Shown: positions 1 to 9,207 of the stretch, one piece after another
Layout: each line of letters opens with the position of its first letter
Numbering within the stretch: position 1 is the stretch's first letter
From: DASYXZ01 sp035946625
GTDB taxonomy: Bacteria > Acidobacteriota > Terriglobia > UBA7540
Assembly (NCBI GenBank): GCA_035946625.1
Contig: DASYZE010000020.1
Coordinates: 1 to 64,000, forward strand
Reading direction: 5' to 3'
DNA: 64,000 bases
Program-made: the position numbers and the translations under genes
The notes under the pieces: model-generated
Seen by the model: the letters and a program-made list of their open reading frames with translations, nothing else
The model's database searches: none
Told to the model about the DNA's origin: nothing

Positions 1-117
1 CGCTCGGGCATGTTTTGGACGGTGCGCGGAGCCAACGCCATCATCGCTCTCCGCTGCCAACGCTTGAGCGGTGAATTTGAAAACTACTGGGAGACCCGCC
101 GTGCCCGCCCCGCCTGA
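1..117 (+). CDS. ISKra4-family transposase, C-terminal end (partial)
   Basis: The first 38 codons, read in frame 1 up to a TGA at 115-117, match the extreme C-terminus typical of ISKra4-family DDE transposases: a Gly-Met-Phe-Trp-Thr-Val-Arg-Gly-Ala-Asn motif, then a helix rich in Ala/Leu/Arg and an Asn-Tyr-Trp-Glu ending. The rest of the gene lies left of the window, so whether the element is intact cannot be judged. Positions 118-316 hold no gene; the right inverted repeat of the element would be expected there but cannot be identified without its left end. The family call is from memory of the conserved C-terminal motif. Confidence 0.7.
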   Translation, partial: RSGMFWTVRGANAIIALRCQRLSGEFENYWETRRARPA

Positions 118-316
118 TTCTCACAAATTTGTCGCACACCCAAGGATTTTGGGCTGCCAGACCTTCATGCAAGAGTTTTGCTGAGGTCATGGTTAATTTG
201 GGAAGGCTAAGTCCATCTTAATTCCCGACCGCTTCCTGGCACTGGCGATGAAGGTGGTCATCACTTCGTGTGGACGGCAAGTTGGGCTCATCGGCATACT
301 TTGTTCAATCATATTA

Positions 317-3300
317 TTATTTATAGTTTCTGCCGGCCGCCGACAAATGCATCAGATCGCCCGGGGCGACTTCGGCAACCGGCGCGCTTATCACGATGGG
401 CGAAATTCCATGTTGCGCAAGTGAGCGGTTAAATGCGGGTACTTCCTTTTCGACCCAACCGTGATAGGCGCTTTGCGCCACGCTCAGATCCTTTTCAATC
501 GCCATGAGTATGGCCGGGGTCGTATCCGTGGGAGCGAAGTTGGCGCCTCCGGCAACGTCTCCCGCTCCCGTCCCCACCTCGCCATTAAGCCAAATCAGGC
601 TGAAATATGGTTTGAGAGATTCCACGAAGTATTTGTCATCGCTATTCAACTGCTCGCGGCCCACCAGCGTTGTCTCTAGGGCGAGCATCTTTTTTCCCAT
701 GTCCGCCACCGACTTGGGAAACTCACCTTCTTTCTTCTGACTGTGGAGCATATCGATCACCACGTCGAGTTGCTTGCGCGCCCATTCCACCTGATTCACC
801 ATGTCAGAAATTTTACTGATATCATCGCGGATGCGAAGCTGCAATTTAACCGTGGCTTCGATGTCGGCGTTCGAGCCGGGCGCGCGCGGATCACTGACAA
901 CGGTGAGGGGCTGCGTCATTGTCTGGCCGTCCACCGTCAAGCGAACTGTGAATTTTCCCGGGGCAACTATCGGGCCAACCTCGGCTTCCCTTGTACCCCA
1001 ATGCAGGATCGCCCGAGAGTCCTTGTCTCGAAATCGCGGCTCGTCCCATATGTTCGGGTTGTCCGGCGCCCCGGTGCGCAGAGCGACCAAGCGCGGCGGT
1101 TCGTAGTGCATGTCCCATACGGCACGGTTGATGCCCTCTTTGCCCGTAGTCTTGATTTTGCGAACCACATGGCCGGTCGAGTCAAGGATTTCAATTTGCA
1201 CGGGCTTTTTGGCTGCTGACTTGAGCCAGAAATTGAGCAACGCCTGCGCGTGTCGGGTGGTCCGATAGGCAGACCGGGGAACAAAGAATCGCACCGGCGC
1301 CGCCGAAGATTCCCGCGCCATTTGCTCGAGGGGCGTAATGTCATCCAAAACATAAAGTCCACGCCCGTAGGTGGAGACCACCAGATCATGGAACGTCTTC
1401 TGTACAACGGCCCACGTCACCGGTGCAGGCGGCAGACCTTCCTGGAAGGCCGTCCAGTGGCCTCCCTCATCCAGGGAATAATAGAGGCCATTGCCCGTGC
1501 CGGCGAATAACAGGCCTTTGCAGTTCGGGTCCTCGGTCACGGTTCGGACGTAACCAAGCGGATGCTTGGGAAGCCCCCCACTGATCCTGGTCCATGTCTG
1601 CCCGAAGTCTGTGGTTTTGAATATGAAGGGATCTCGATTATCCGCGAGATGAAAATCAACTGAAACGTAGGCGGTGCCAGCCTCAAAAAAGGAAGGTTGG
1701 ATGCAAGTGACACTCCCCCAGGGTGGCAAGCCGCTGATATTTTTTGTAACATTGGACCAGTGTTCGCCGCCGTCTTTTGTGTTCCAAATCAGACCATCAT
1801 TGGTGCCCGCCCAAATCAGGTTCTTTTGAATGGGTGAGGGAGCGATGGAAAAAACAACTTCGGCGTAAAACTGGCCCAGATTGTCGCCGACCAGGCCTCC
1901 GGATGAGGTGTTGTGGGCAGGATCCTGAGTGGAGAGGTCAGGGCTGATCACACTCCAGCTCTGGCCGCCATTCGAGGTCTTAAAAATTACCTGGCAACCG
2001 TAGTAGACCGAGTTGTGGTCGAACGGGTCAATGGCCAGAGGCGCTGTCCAGTGGCAACGGTACTTGGCTTGGTTGGGCGGCGAATCGAGTGTGTGCATCC
2101 ACGGACTCACCGAACGGGCCATTTTGGATTTGGCGTCCCAGCGCGAAACCTCATTGCCATAACAGGTGGCCCATACGATATCAGGGTTAGTCGGGTCGGG
2201 AAGCGTGAAGCCTGATTCGCAACCTCCCATTTCGTGGTCCCATCCCGCTTCTGAGTTGTTGGGTCCGCGCATGTTGCCATCGTCCTGCATGTTGGAATAC
2301 ACATCATACGGAATCTGGTTATCGACGGCCACGTGGTACATTTGCCCGATGGGAAGAACGACACGATGAAACCCCCTTCCATGTACGGTGGTGATGCGCA
2401 TCCCCCCGTCGTCCGTGATCACGAAACGGTCAGGGTTGAGAGGATCCACCCAGATATCGTGATTGTCGCCCCCCTGCCAATGGACCGTGTGAAAATTCTC
2501 TCCTCCGTCAAGCGACTGAAAGAAACTGCTGTTGGAAATGTAGACCTCGTTCTCGTTTCCAGTTGAGACGGCGATGCGGATGTAGTAGCCGGCCCGACCG
2601 ATCAACGTCCGGTCATGACTCACCACATGCCAATTCTCACCGCCGTCATCCGAGCGCCAGACGGAGCCCTCGTCCCTGGTCTGGATCAGCGCATAGACGC
2701 GGCTGGAATCGGTGGGAGCGACGGCCAAATCAATTTTACCCACCGGTGGTTTGGGCAGACCCTGTCCATCAAGGCGCGTCCACTTCACCCCGCCGTCGCG
2801 TGAAACGTAGATGCCGCTGCCGGGGCCGCCGCTGAATTCACCCCACGTATGTAATTCAACCTGCCACATGCCGGCAAACAGCACCCGCGGATTGCGCGGG
2901 TCCATGGCCATCCCGGAGCAGCCCGTGTTCGGGTCGGCGAAGAGAACGCGGTCCCAATGCTGGCCTCCGTCCGTGGTCCGAAACACGCCCCGCTCCTGCT
3001 GTGGGCCGGTGGCGCGCCCGAGCGCGCAAACAAAAACTGTGTCGGGATTCCTGGGGTCAACCACAACCCGACTGATGCGGCCCGTCTCTTCCAATCCCAT
3101 ATGCGCCCAGTTTTTTCCGGCGTCCACGGATTTGTAAACACCGTTGCCCATCACGTCGCTGTCACGGATCACCCAGGGCTCGCCGGTTCCCGCCCAGATA
3201 ACATTGGGATCGGAGGGAGCCACAGCCAGGGCGCCAATAGCGGCCACCGGCTCGTGGTCGAATATGGGTACCCACCGATTGCCTCCATCGCTGGATTTCC

Positions 3301-3523
3301 AAATGCCACCGGACGCAGCTCCCGCATAGTACGTACTCGGGTCGCCCGCCACGCCCGCCACGGCGGCAATGCGGTTCCCTTCGGCTGGCCCCACAAACCT
3401 GAATTTGAAAGCCGCAGCCTCTTGTGGCCGCTGCCCATACTGAGCGGACGCCTGAAGGGCGCTGAGCAGAATGCAAAACACGGCCTGGAAATAACGGCGG
3501 AACGCTGGCTTGGTCTGTTGCAT
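317..3523 (-). CDS. Secreted VPS10/BNR-repeat (sortilin-like) glycosyl-hydrolase-fold protein
   Basis: A 1068-residue exported protein. Residues 1-27 form a signal peptide ending Ala-Ser-Ala-Gln. From about 30 to 780 there are repeated Asp-box motifs of the form Ser/Thr-x-Asp-Gly-Gly-x-x-Trp (for example SSDGGNRW, TTDGGQHW, SDDGGENW, TKDGGEHW, TTDFGQTW), the signature of multi-bladed beta-propellers of the VPS10/sialidase-like superfamily. The last 290 residues contain a beta-rich segment and a helical segment without a recognised motif. Such proteins are abundant in Acidobacteriota and usually annotated as glycosyl hydrolase, but no catalytic residues can be assigned, so an enzymatic role is unproven. 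A small GC-rich hairpin (about 3549-3568) lies just upstream of the start. The next gene, proline dehydrogenase, is transcribed the same way. Confidence 0.9.
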   Translation of the reverse strand: MQQTKPAFRRYFQAVFCILLSALQASAQYGQRPQEAAAFKFRFVGPAEGNRIAAVAGVAGDPSTYYAGAASGGIWKSSDGGNRWVPIFDHEPVAAIGALAVAPSDPNVIWAGTGEPWVIRDSDVMGNGVYKSVDAGKNWAHMGLEETGRISRVVVDPRNPDTVFVCALGRATGPQQERGVFRTTDGGQHWDRVLFADPNTGCSGMAMDPRNPRVLFAGMWQVELHTWGEFSGGPGSGIYVSRDGGVKWTRLDGQGLPKPPVGKIDLAVAPTDSSRVYALIQTRDEGSVWRSDDGGENWHVVSHDRTLIGRAGYYIRIAVSTGNENEVYISNSSFFQSLDGGENFHTVHWQGGDNHDIWVDPLNPDRFVITDDGGMRITTVHGRGFHRVVLPIGQMYHVAVDNQIPYDVYSNMQDDGNMRGPNNSEAGWDHEMGGCESGFTLPDPTNPDIVWATCYGNEVSRWDAKSKMARSVSPWMHTLDSPPNQAKYRCHWTAPLAIDPFDHNSVYYGCQVIFKTSNGGQSWSVISPDLSTQDPAHNTSSGGLVGDNLGQFYAEVVFSIAPSPIQKNLIWAGTNDGLIWNTKDGGEHWSNVTKNISGLPPWGSVTCIQPSFFEAGTAYVSVDFHLADNRDPFIFKTTDFGQTWTRISGGLPKHPLGYVRTVTEDPNCKGLLFAGTGNGLYYSLDEGGHWTAFQEGLPPAPVTWAVVQKTFHDLVVSTYGRGLYVLDDITPLEQMARESSAAPVRFFVPRSAYRTTRHAQALLNFWLKSAAKKPVQIEILDSTGHVVRKIKTTGKEGINRAVWDMHYEPPRLVALRTGAPDNPNIWDEPRFRDKDSRAILHWGTREAEVGPIVAPGKFTVRLTVDGQTMTQPLTVVSDPRAPGSNADIEATVKLQLRIRDDISKISDMVNQVEWARKQLDVVIDMLHSQKKEGEFPKSVADMGKKMLALETTLVGREQLNSDDKYFVESLKPYFSLIWLNGEVGTGAGDVAGGANFAPTDTTPAILMAIEKDLSVAQSAYHGWVEKEVPAFNRSLAQHGISPIVISAPVAEVAPGDLMHLSAAGRNYK

Positions 3524-3661
3524 GGATGCCTCACTCCAATGTTCTCAAGCTCCGCAGGAGCGCGGAGCCAGAGAAGTAAATTGGAAACGAGTTGGATGAG
3601 AGCGAATGGCCCTCCTCCAAGCTGCTCCTGGGAATCGGCCGTCGTAATTTGGCGACCGCCT

Positions 3662-4591
3662 CTACGCGGCCAGGAGGTTGCGGAGCACAAACCACACATT
3701 GGCCGGCCGCTCCGCCAGACGCCTCATGTACCATGGAAACCAATAGCTGCCATAGGCGATCAACACAATCGACTTCCAGCCTTCGCGCGCCAGCCGGAAC
3801 TGCTCTTCCCGCTGAATTCCGTAGAGCATCTGGAATTCAAAACTGTCTTTCCCGAGCCTTCTGGATTCGGCATAATCGGTGATGCGCCGAATCAGACGAC
3901 AATCATGAGTGGCAAAGGCTGCTCGCGAGCCGCGCGCCAGGGATTCGTTATCCAACATTTGCCTGGCGAGCAAAAAATAGTTTTCGTCCACGTCCTTCTT
4001 GCGGGGAAGCGCGATCGTCGCAGGCTCCTTGTATGCGCCTTTTACCAGGCGGATGGCAGGATTCAGGGGCAGCAGGCTCGCCACATCCTTCGCGGTGCGA
4101 TGGAGATAAGCTTGAAGGCATATCCCGACGTTCGGATAAGCCTGGCGCGCCCGCCGGTACAAGTCGAGCGTAGCGTCCACGTAGTTGCTGGCCTCCATGT
4201 CAATCCAGACCACGCTTCCCGCGCCGGCAGCCTCAATAATCTTCTTGAGATTGGCGTAACAAATCTCGGGACTCAAGTCCAGTCCAAGTTGGGTCAGCTT
4301 CACCGAAACCTCGGTTCCCAGTTTCATCCCGCGAATTCGCGCCAGGACGTCAACGTAGTGGGCCGTCACGCGGTCGGCTTCGGAGGCGTCGGAAATATTT
4401 TCCCCCAACAGAGTAAAGACCGTTCCCATGGACTGATCGCGAAGGGTCACGGCGGCGGAAAGGGCGTCCGCAACATCCTCTCCCGGCATAAATCGCGATA
4501 CCGCGCGGCGCACAAATCCGTAGCGCGTCGCCCTTACTCGTAGAAACTTGTTCTGAGAACAGGCTAGAAAAAAACTGCGCATCAGTCCCAC
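3662..4591 (-). CDS. putA: Proline dehydrogenase (monofunctional)
   Basis: A 309-residue protein that should oxidise L-proline to pyrroline-5-carboxylate with FAD, passing electrons to quinone at the membrane. Family motifs are in order: KLTQLGLDL, the Asp-Met-Glu-Ala strand, LQAYLHRT, RLVKGAYKEP, FATHD, FEFQMLYG and the C-terminal YMRRLAERP segment carrying the Arg-Arg pair that binds the substrate carboxylate. Length fits the single-domain PRODH barrel rather than bifunctional PutA. The chosen GTG start at 4591 has AGAGGAA about eight bases upstream; an ATG at 4582 has no better ribosome binding site. No P5C dehydrogenase is adjacent; the aldehyde dehydrogenase at 12908-14365 resembles a different subfamily. 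The symbol is used loosely, since some genomes call this form prodh. Confidence 0.88.
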   Translation of the reverse strand: MGLMRSFFLACSQNKFLRVRATRYGFVRRAVSRFMPGEDVADALSAAVTLRDQSMGTVFTLLGENISDASEADRVTAHYVDVLARIRGMKLGTEVSVKLTQLGLDLSPEICYANLKKIIEAAGAGSVVWIDMEASNYVDATLDLYRRARQAYPNVGICLQAYLHRTAKDVASLLPLNPAIRLVKGAYKEPATIALPRKKDVDENYFLLARQMLDNESLARGSRAAFATHDCRLIRRITDYAESRRLGKDSFEFQMLYGIQREEQFRLAREGWKSIVLIAYGSYWFPWYMRRLAERPANVWFVLRNLLAA

Positions 4592-4641
4592 GTGATGATT
4601 CCTCTTTCCTTCACAAGCCGATGAAAAACCTTAGGACCCTT

Positions 4642-4725
4642 TCATTCTGAGTGCAGCGAAGAATCCCTATCATTGCCGTCACGACAGTGCGGGATCCATC
4701 TCCCGCGTCTGCAAGATCAAAATGA
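4642..4725. repeat. REP/MITE-like intergenic repeat
   Basis: The gap between proline dehydrogenase and the SDR gene contains an element bounded by imperfect inverted ends, TCATTCTGA at 4642-4650 and TCAAAATGA at 4717-4725 (one mismatch), with the phrase GCAGCGAAGAATCCC just inside the left end and an internal hairpin GCGGGA/TCCCGC at 4689-4706. Elements of this look (CATTCTGAG...GAAGAATC...AATGACA) are scattered through many environmental bacterial genomes. No ORF; mobility would require an external transposase. Confidence 0.6.
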
Positions 4726-4746
4726 CATCATCGGAACTCTAACCCC

Positions 4747-5538
4747 CTAAAGCACGCTGTGAATCTGCCCGCCATCCACTTGAAGCGTCGCTCCGGTAAT
4801 GTAGGACGCAGCGTCCGATAGCAAAAAAACCGCGGCGCGCGCAAACTCATCCGGTTGCCCATAACGGCCCATGGGAATGCTGGCGGCTGACTTCTTCTGT
4901 TGCTCGCCGAGTGAAATCCCCGCTTTCTTGCTGGTGATCTCATCCAGCTCGCGCACCCGGTCGGTGGAGATACGGCCGGGAATCAAGTGGTTCACCCGGA
5001 TGCCCTGCCCCGCCAGTTCATTCGCCAACGTTTTGGCCAGAGCCGCCACACAGGGCCGCATCACCGTGGATAGAGCAAGGTGCGCAATGGGCTCCTTGAC
5101 CGAGGAGGAGGTGAGCATAACGATGCTGCCCTTTTTTCCCGCTATCATTGAAGGGAGCACGGTGCGAACCATACGAATGGCGCTGAGCACCAATAACTCA
5201 AATGCGCTTTGCCAGGCGCCGTCATCAAACGAGCTCGCCACCCCGGCAGGCGGCCCGCCGGAATTAGTGACCAACAAATCGACCGGCCCAAAACGTTCCA
5301 CCGTGGATTGATGCCAGCGCGTAATCGCTTCGGGGGATGAAACATCGGCGGTCAACCCCATGACGCCGCCTCTTGCATGCCGCTCGATTTCGCCGGCAGC
5401 TTTCACGATGGCGGATGAGTCTCGCGAAGCGATGGAAACCAGTGCTCCTTCGCGCGCCAATGCGCTCGCAATCGAAAATCCGAGGCCGCGGCTGGCGCCC
5501 GCAATCATGGCCACCTTGCCTTTCAAACCGAGATCCAT
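4747..5538 (-). CDS. SDR-family oxidoreductase lacking the catalytic tyrosine
   Basis: A 263-residue Rossmann-fold protein of the classical short-chain dehydrogenase length. The cofactor motif is AGASRGLGF near residue 13, followed by an SGGPP variant of the Asn-Ala-Gly motif and a C-terminal YITGATLQVDGG strand. Where the usual Tyr-x-x-x-Lys should lie the sequence reads LALSTVMRPCVAALAKTL, so the Tyr is replaced while the Lys region is kept. This fits the BKR-like SDR subgroup known to depart from the normal catalytic tetrad; substrate unknown. The start is set at 5538 because a perfect AGGAGG lies four bases upstream, whereas the longer ATG at 5565 has none. It overlaps the end of the upstream DapA-family gene by 16 bases, implying translational coupling and a common pathway. 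Confidence 0.85.
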   Translation of the reverse strand: MDLGLKGKVAMIAGASRGLGFSIASALAREGALVSIASRDSSAIVKAAGEIERHARGGVMGLTADVSSPEAITRWHQSTVERFGPVDLLVTNSGGPPAGVASSFDDGAWQSAFELLVLSAIRMVRTVLPSMIAGKKGSIVMLTSSSVKEPIAHLALSTVMRPCVAALAKTLANELAGQGIRVNHLIPGRISTDRVRELDEITSKKAGISLGEQQKKSAASIPMGRYGQPDEFARAAVFLLSDAASYITGATLQVDGGQIHSVL

Positions 5539-6437
5539 GGAACCTCCTGCTTGTCCCGCATCCATCCGAGCAGCCGGTCTAGAGCCGAGTGGGTTGAGGC
5601 ATCGAGCACCGCGCCCGGCGCTCGAATGCTGGCGTCGGTCAGCGCGCCCCGCCGGCGCAGGACTTCTTTGCGAATGGCCATGCCAATGCCTTCCTGAAAT
5701 TCAAAACGCATCAGCGGAACATAACGATAAAATTCATGGGCCGCGCGATCCACGGCGCCAGCTTGGAAAAGCTTTACAATTTCCACCAGCATTTCGGGAT
5801 AGGCAAAGCCGGTCATGGCGCCCGCCGCGCCCGCAATTAATTCTTCAAGAAGATAAACACCCCCCAGGCCGCCCATGATGCTCACATTGATTCCTTGAGT
5901 CTGCTCCAAAATGCGCGCCGTCTTCAAAGGAGTGGGCGGATCTTCCAGCTTGATATTTCGGGCGCGCGGAATCTCCCGGGCAATGCGCGCCAGCAGGGAC
6001 GGCTCCATGGTGAATCCAGAAATGGGCGGATAGTCCTGGACCACGATTTCGATATCCACAGCGGAAGCGAGCTCCGTGTAATGCGCCAGGACCGCCTGCG
6101 AGTTCAGCTTGGCCATTCTCGGCGGGCTCACCATCACCGCCGCGGCACCCGCAGCCAGCGCCTGGCGGGTGAATTCGATGCAAGTTCTCCGGCCGTCGGC
6201 GCTGGTCCCGGCCACCACCGGCACACGACCATTAACATGATCGAGAACCGTGTGGAGGACCAGGGCCCGTTCCCGCTCCACCAGACGGGCCACTTCTCCG
6301 GTGACGCCCAGTGCCGTAAGGCCGCTAACCCCCGCGCCGATGAATAGATCAATGACTCGGCGGAGGTCATCAACATTCACTTCCCCGGCGTCCGAAAAAG
6401 GCGTCGGCAACACCGAGAACACACCCTGAATTTTCAC
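5523..6437 (-). CDS. DapA/N-acetylneuraminate-lyase family aldolase or dehydratase
   Basis: A 304-residue class I aldolase-fold protein. It has the ALGVTGE loop (the family's G-x-x-G-E motif), a Tyr in VVQDYPP that corresponds to the proton-relay tyrosine, and the Schiff-base Lys in NIKLEDPP. Members include dihydrodipicolinate synthase, N-acetylneuraminate lyase, 2-keto-3-deoxy sugar-acid aldolases and dehydratases and hydroxyproline-pathway deaminases; the sequence alone does not settle the substrate. Coupling to the SDR gene downstream suggests a small catabolic module, not lysine synthesis. A GTG at 6437 follows GGGAG by five bases and is preferred to the adjacent TTG at 6440. Confidence 0.85.
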   Translation of the reverse strand: MKIQGVFSVLPTPFSDAGEVNVDDLRRVIDLFIGAGVSGLTALGVTGEVARLVERERALVLHTVLDHVNGRVPVVAGTSADGRRTCIEFTRQALAAGAAAVMVSPPRMAKLNSQAVLAHYTELASAVDIEIVVQDYPPISGFTMEPSLLARIAREIPRARNIKLEDPPTPLKTARILEQTQGINVSIMGGLGGVYLLEELIAGAAGAMTGFAYPEMLVEIVKLFQAGAVDRAAHEFYRYVPLMRFEFQEGIGMAIRKEVLRRRGALTDASIRAPGAVLDASTHSALDRLLGWMRDKQEVPWISV

Positions 6438-6753
6438 CAATACTCCCGGGTTCCATTTTAAAATTTTCGACTGCTACCCAAGACGCGGCCGGCCTGGTCG
6501 GGCACCCATGCAAAGCGGGAGCCTTTGTATACGGTCACGTATACGAAGATTCGGCATCCATTTGTATTGAAAGTCAGAGCGCGTGTCAACTTCTTTCCAA
6601 GGGCGCGAAAACTTTCTCGAGCCCTTTTTAGGATACAATGCGGGCCTCAAGATCGCGTCCGACAGTGAATCTTTTCTGAGGGCGCATTCACGGTCCACAT
6701 GCGAGTGCGGAGGCCAGGCAATTTTACCCACGTCGATAAACACAGGGGGAAGC

Positions 6754-9126
6754 ATGATGGGAGGAATAATGGTCAACTGGAGCGGGAGCTTCAAGATTCG
6801 TGAATTAATTCAGCGCCGTTATTTGCCGGCTGCGATGGCGGTATGGTGCCTGGCCGCGTGCGCGTCAACCGCGCCGCGCCTGGACGCCCAGGTTTCCCCG
6901 CAACTCGATGCCACGCTGCGCCGCATCTTTGTTGGCAAAGACTTGAACGCCAAGTCCTTCGGACCGGCGCGCTGGCTAGAAGGCGGGAGATCCTACGTCA
7001 CAGTTGAGCCTTCGGCGACCGTGAAAGGGGCGAAGGATATTGTGGAGTACGAGACGGCTACCGGCAAGCGCCAGATCCTGGTTTCCGCCTCTCAACTCGT
7101 CCCGGAAGCAGGCAAGCCTCCGCTGGCGATTGAAAACTACGCCTGGTCGACCGACATGAAGCGCCTGCTGGTATTCACCAACGCCGCCCGAGTGTGGAGG
7201 CAGCCCACTCGAGGGGATTACTGGGTGCTCGACCGGAAGAGCGCGACCCTGCGCAAATTGGGAGGGGATGCCTCGCCCTCCAGCCTGCAATTCGCTAAGT
7301 TTTCACCCGATGGCTCACAGGCCGCCTACGTAATGGCGAACAATATCTATGTTGAGGATATAGCTTCCGGCCATATTACCCCGCTGACCTCAGACGGCTC
7401 CACCACCATCATTAACGGCACCTCCGACTGGGTTTACGAAGAAGAATTGGACATTCGGGACGGCTTCCAGTGGAGTCCGAACGGCAAGCGCATCGCCTTC
7501 TGGCATTTTGACACCAGCACGGTGCAGGACTTCCCCCTGATGTATTACACCGGCGGGCAGCACCAGATCGTCACCCACTTGCCCTATCCCCAGTTCGGCA
7601 TGTACCCGCACATCCAGCACGTCGGATATCCTGAGACCGGAACGGCAAATTCCACCGTACGCATTGGCGTGGTGAGCGCAGCGGGCGGCCCTCCGCGCTG
7701 GATGGACGTGACGGGCGACCCGCAATCGAGCTACATCGCGCGCATGGCGTGGGCGGGAAATTCCGATGAACTGGTGATCCAACATCTGAACCGGGTGCAA
7801 AATACCAACGACGTGTTGCTGGCCGACGCCGCCACGGGCGCGGTGCGGCCAATCCATCACGAGCAGGACGCCGCGTGGGTGGACGTGGTGAACGATTTGC
7901 GCTGGCTTCATGACGGCAAAGATTTCCTTTGGGTCAGCGAACACGACGGGTGGCGGCACGTTTACGTGATCTCGCGCGACGGCCAGCAGGTGCGCCTGGT
8001 GACGCCGGGAAATTTTGATGTCATCCAAATCGAGGCGGTGGATCCAGCCGCTCAGTGGTTGTATTACATCGCCTCGCCTGAAAATGCCACACAGCGATAC
8101 CTTTATCGCACGCAATTGGATGGCGCGGGTGCGCCCCAACCACTCTCACCCGCGAGCGCGCCGGGAATCCACTCCTATCAAATGGCGCCGGACTGCGATT
8201 GGGCCATTCACACTTACTCCTCTTTTGACGTGCCGCCGGTGATCGATCTCGTCCGGCTGCCGGACCATTCGGTGGCGCGTGTCCTTGAAGATAATCACGA
8301 ACTGAAGACCAAAGTAAAAGATATGATTCCCGCGCCCACCGAATTTTTTAAGGTGGAAGTGGAAGACGGCGTCAAGCTCGACGGCTGGATGATCAAACCT
8401 CCCCATTTTGATCCTTCAAAGAAATATCCTGTGCTGATTTATGTTTATGGCGAGCCCGCCGGGCAAACGGTAATTGACGGATGGCAAGGGGCGGGGAGGC
8501 TTTTCCACGCCGCCCTGGCCAACGAAGGCTACATCATCGCCAGCGTCGACAATCGCGGGACTCCCGCGCCGCGCGGACGCGCGTGGCGAAAAATCATTTA
8601 TGGATCCGTGGGCGTCCTCTCCTCAAAAGAACAGGGCTTGGCGCTTGAGGCTTTAGAGAAAAAACGCCCCTACCTGGACGCCCAGCGCGTGGCCGTGTGG
8701 GGATGGAGCGGAGGCGGCACGAATACTCTTAACCTGATGTTCCGACACCCCGAACTCTACCAGGTGGGCATGGCCGTGGCGCCGGTGCCCGACCAGCGAC
8801 TCTACGACACGATTTATCAGGAACGTTACATGGGCTTGCCGCAGGACAACGCGGAAGGCTACAAGTCAGGCTCCGCCATTAATTTTGCCGAGGGCCTGCG
8901 CGGCAAACTCCTGATCGTCCACGGCTCCGGCGATGACAACGTGCATTTCCAGGGCACCGAGTTGCTCGTCAACCGCTTGATCGAATTGGGAAAGACATTC
9001 GATTTTATGGTCTATCCCGACCGCACCCACAGCATCTCCGAAGGCAAGGGAACGTCCCTCCACGTTCGCGAATTGCTGGCGCGATATCTGGAAGAACATT
9101 TACCCGCCGGGCCGTTGGCAAGGTGA
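6754..9126 (+). CDS. DPP-IV-type S9 family prolyl peptidase, exported
   Basis: About 790 residues. After an N-terminal export segment with a possible lipobox (Leu-Ala-Ala-Cys) the protein has the eight-bladed propeller domain of S9B dipeptidyl peptidases with the VYEEELDIRDGFQWSPNG helix-and-Glu motif that binds the substrate amino terminus. The C-terminal alpha/beta-hydrolase domain carries the nucleophile in GWSGGG (Ser near residue 652), the Asp in GSGDDNVHF (near 729) and the His in DRTHS (near 759). It should cleave Xaa-Pro dipeptides from peptides outside the cytoplasm. The upstream in-frame start at 6583 is rejected: the ATG at 6754 follows AGGGGGA, and another at 6769 follows GGGAGG by four bases and is equally good. 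A heptamer repeat array starts directly after the stop codon. Confidence 0.92.
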   Translation: MMGGIMVNWSGSFKIRELIQRRYLPAAMAVWCLAACASTAPRLDAQVSPQLDATLRRIFVGKDLNAKSFGPARWLEGGRSYVTVEPSATVKGAKDIVEYETATGKRQILVSASQLVPEAGKPPLAIENYAWSTDMKRLLVFTNAARVWRQPTRGDYWVLDRKSATLRKLGGDASPSSLQFAKFSPDGSQAAYVMANNIYVEDIASGHITPLTSDGSTTIINGTSDWVYEEELDIRDGFQWSPNGKRIAFWHFDTSTVQDFPLMYYTGGQHQIVTHLPYPQFGMYPHIQHVGYPETGTANSTVRIGVVSAAGGPPRWMDVTGDPQSSYIARMAWAGNSDELVIQHLNRVQNTNDVLLADAATGAVRPIHHEQDAAWVDVVNDLRWLHDGKDFLWVSEHDGWRHVYVISRDGQQVRLVTPGNFDVIQIEAVDPAAQWLYYIASPENATQRYLYRTQLDGAGAPQPLSPASAPGIHSYQMAPDCDWAIHTYSSFDVPPVIDLVRLPDHSVARVLEDNHELKTKVKDMIPAPTEFFKVEVEDGVKLDGWMIKPPHFDPSKKYPVLIYVYGEPAGQTVIDGWQGAGRLFHAALANEGYIIASVDNRGTPAPRGRAWRKIIYGSVGVLSSKEQGLALEALEKKRPYLDAQRVAVWGWSGGGTNTLNLMFRHPELYQVGMAVAPVPDQRLYDTIYQERYMGLPQDNAEGYKSGSAINFAEGLRGKLLIVHGSGDDNVHFQGTELLVNRLIELGKTFDFMVYPDRTHSISEGKGTSLHVRELLARYLEEHLPAGPLAR

Positions 9127-9175
9127 GAAGACAGAAGGCAGGAGTCAGAAGTCAGGAGAAGAAAATCAGGAGGCA
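9127..9175. repeat. Heptanucleotide tandem array A (GAAGTCA/GGAGTCA type)
   Basis: Seven consecutive units of exactly seven bases follow the peptidase stop codon without a gap: GAAGACA, GAAGGCA, GGAGTCA, GAAGTCA, GGAGAAG, AAAATCA, GGAGGCA. The same unit family recurs at 61648-61689 and, inverted, at 61755-61796. No inverted partner is visible at this locus. It resembles in principle the heptanucleotide STRR arrays of cyanobacteria. Confidence 0.8.
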
Positions 9176-9207
9176 GCGGACCGCCTTCGAATGCATCGAG
9201 GAGGACT

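Noticed and set aside
2957..4543. Plus-strand frame of 528 codons across the VPS10 and proline dehydrogenase genes
   Set aside because: Runs antisense through two well-supported genes and has no family resemblance.
5538..5565. Longer start of the SDR gene
   Set aside because: Adds nine residues without a ribosome binding site, while the internal ATG has a perfect AGGAGG.
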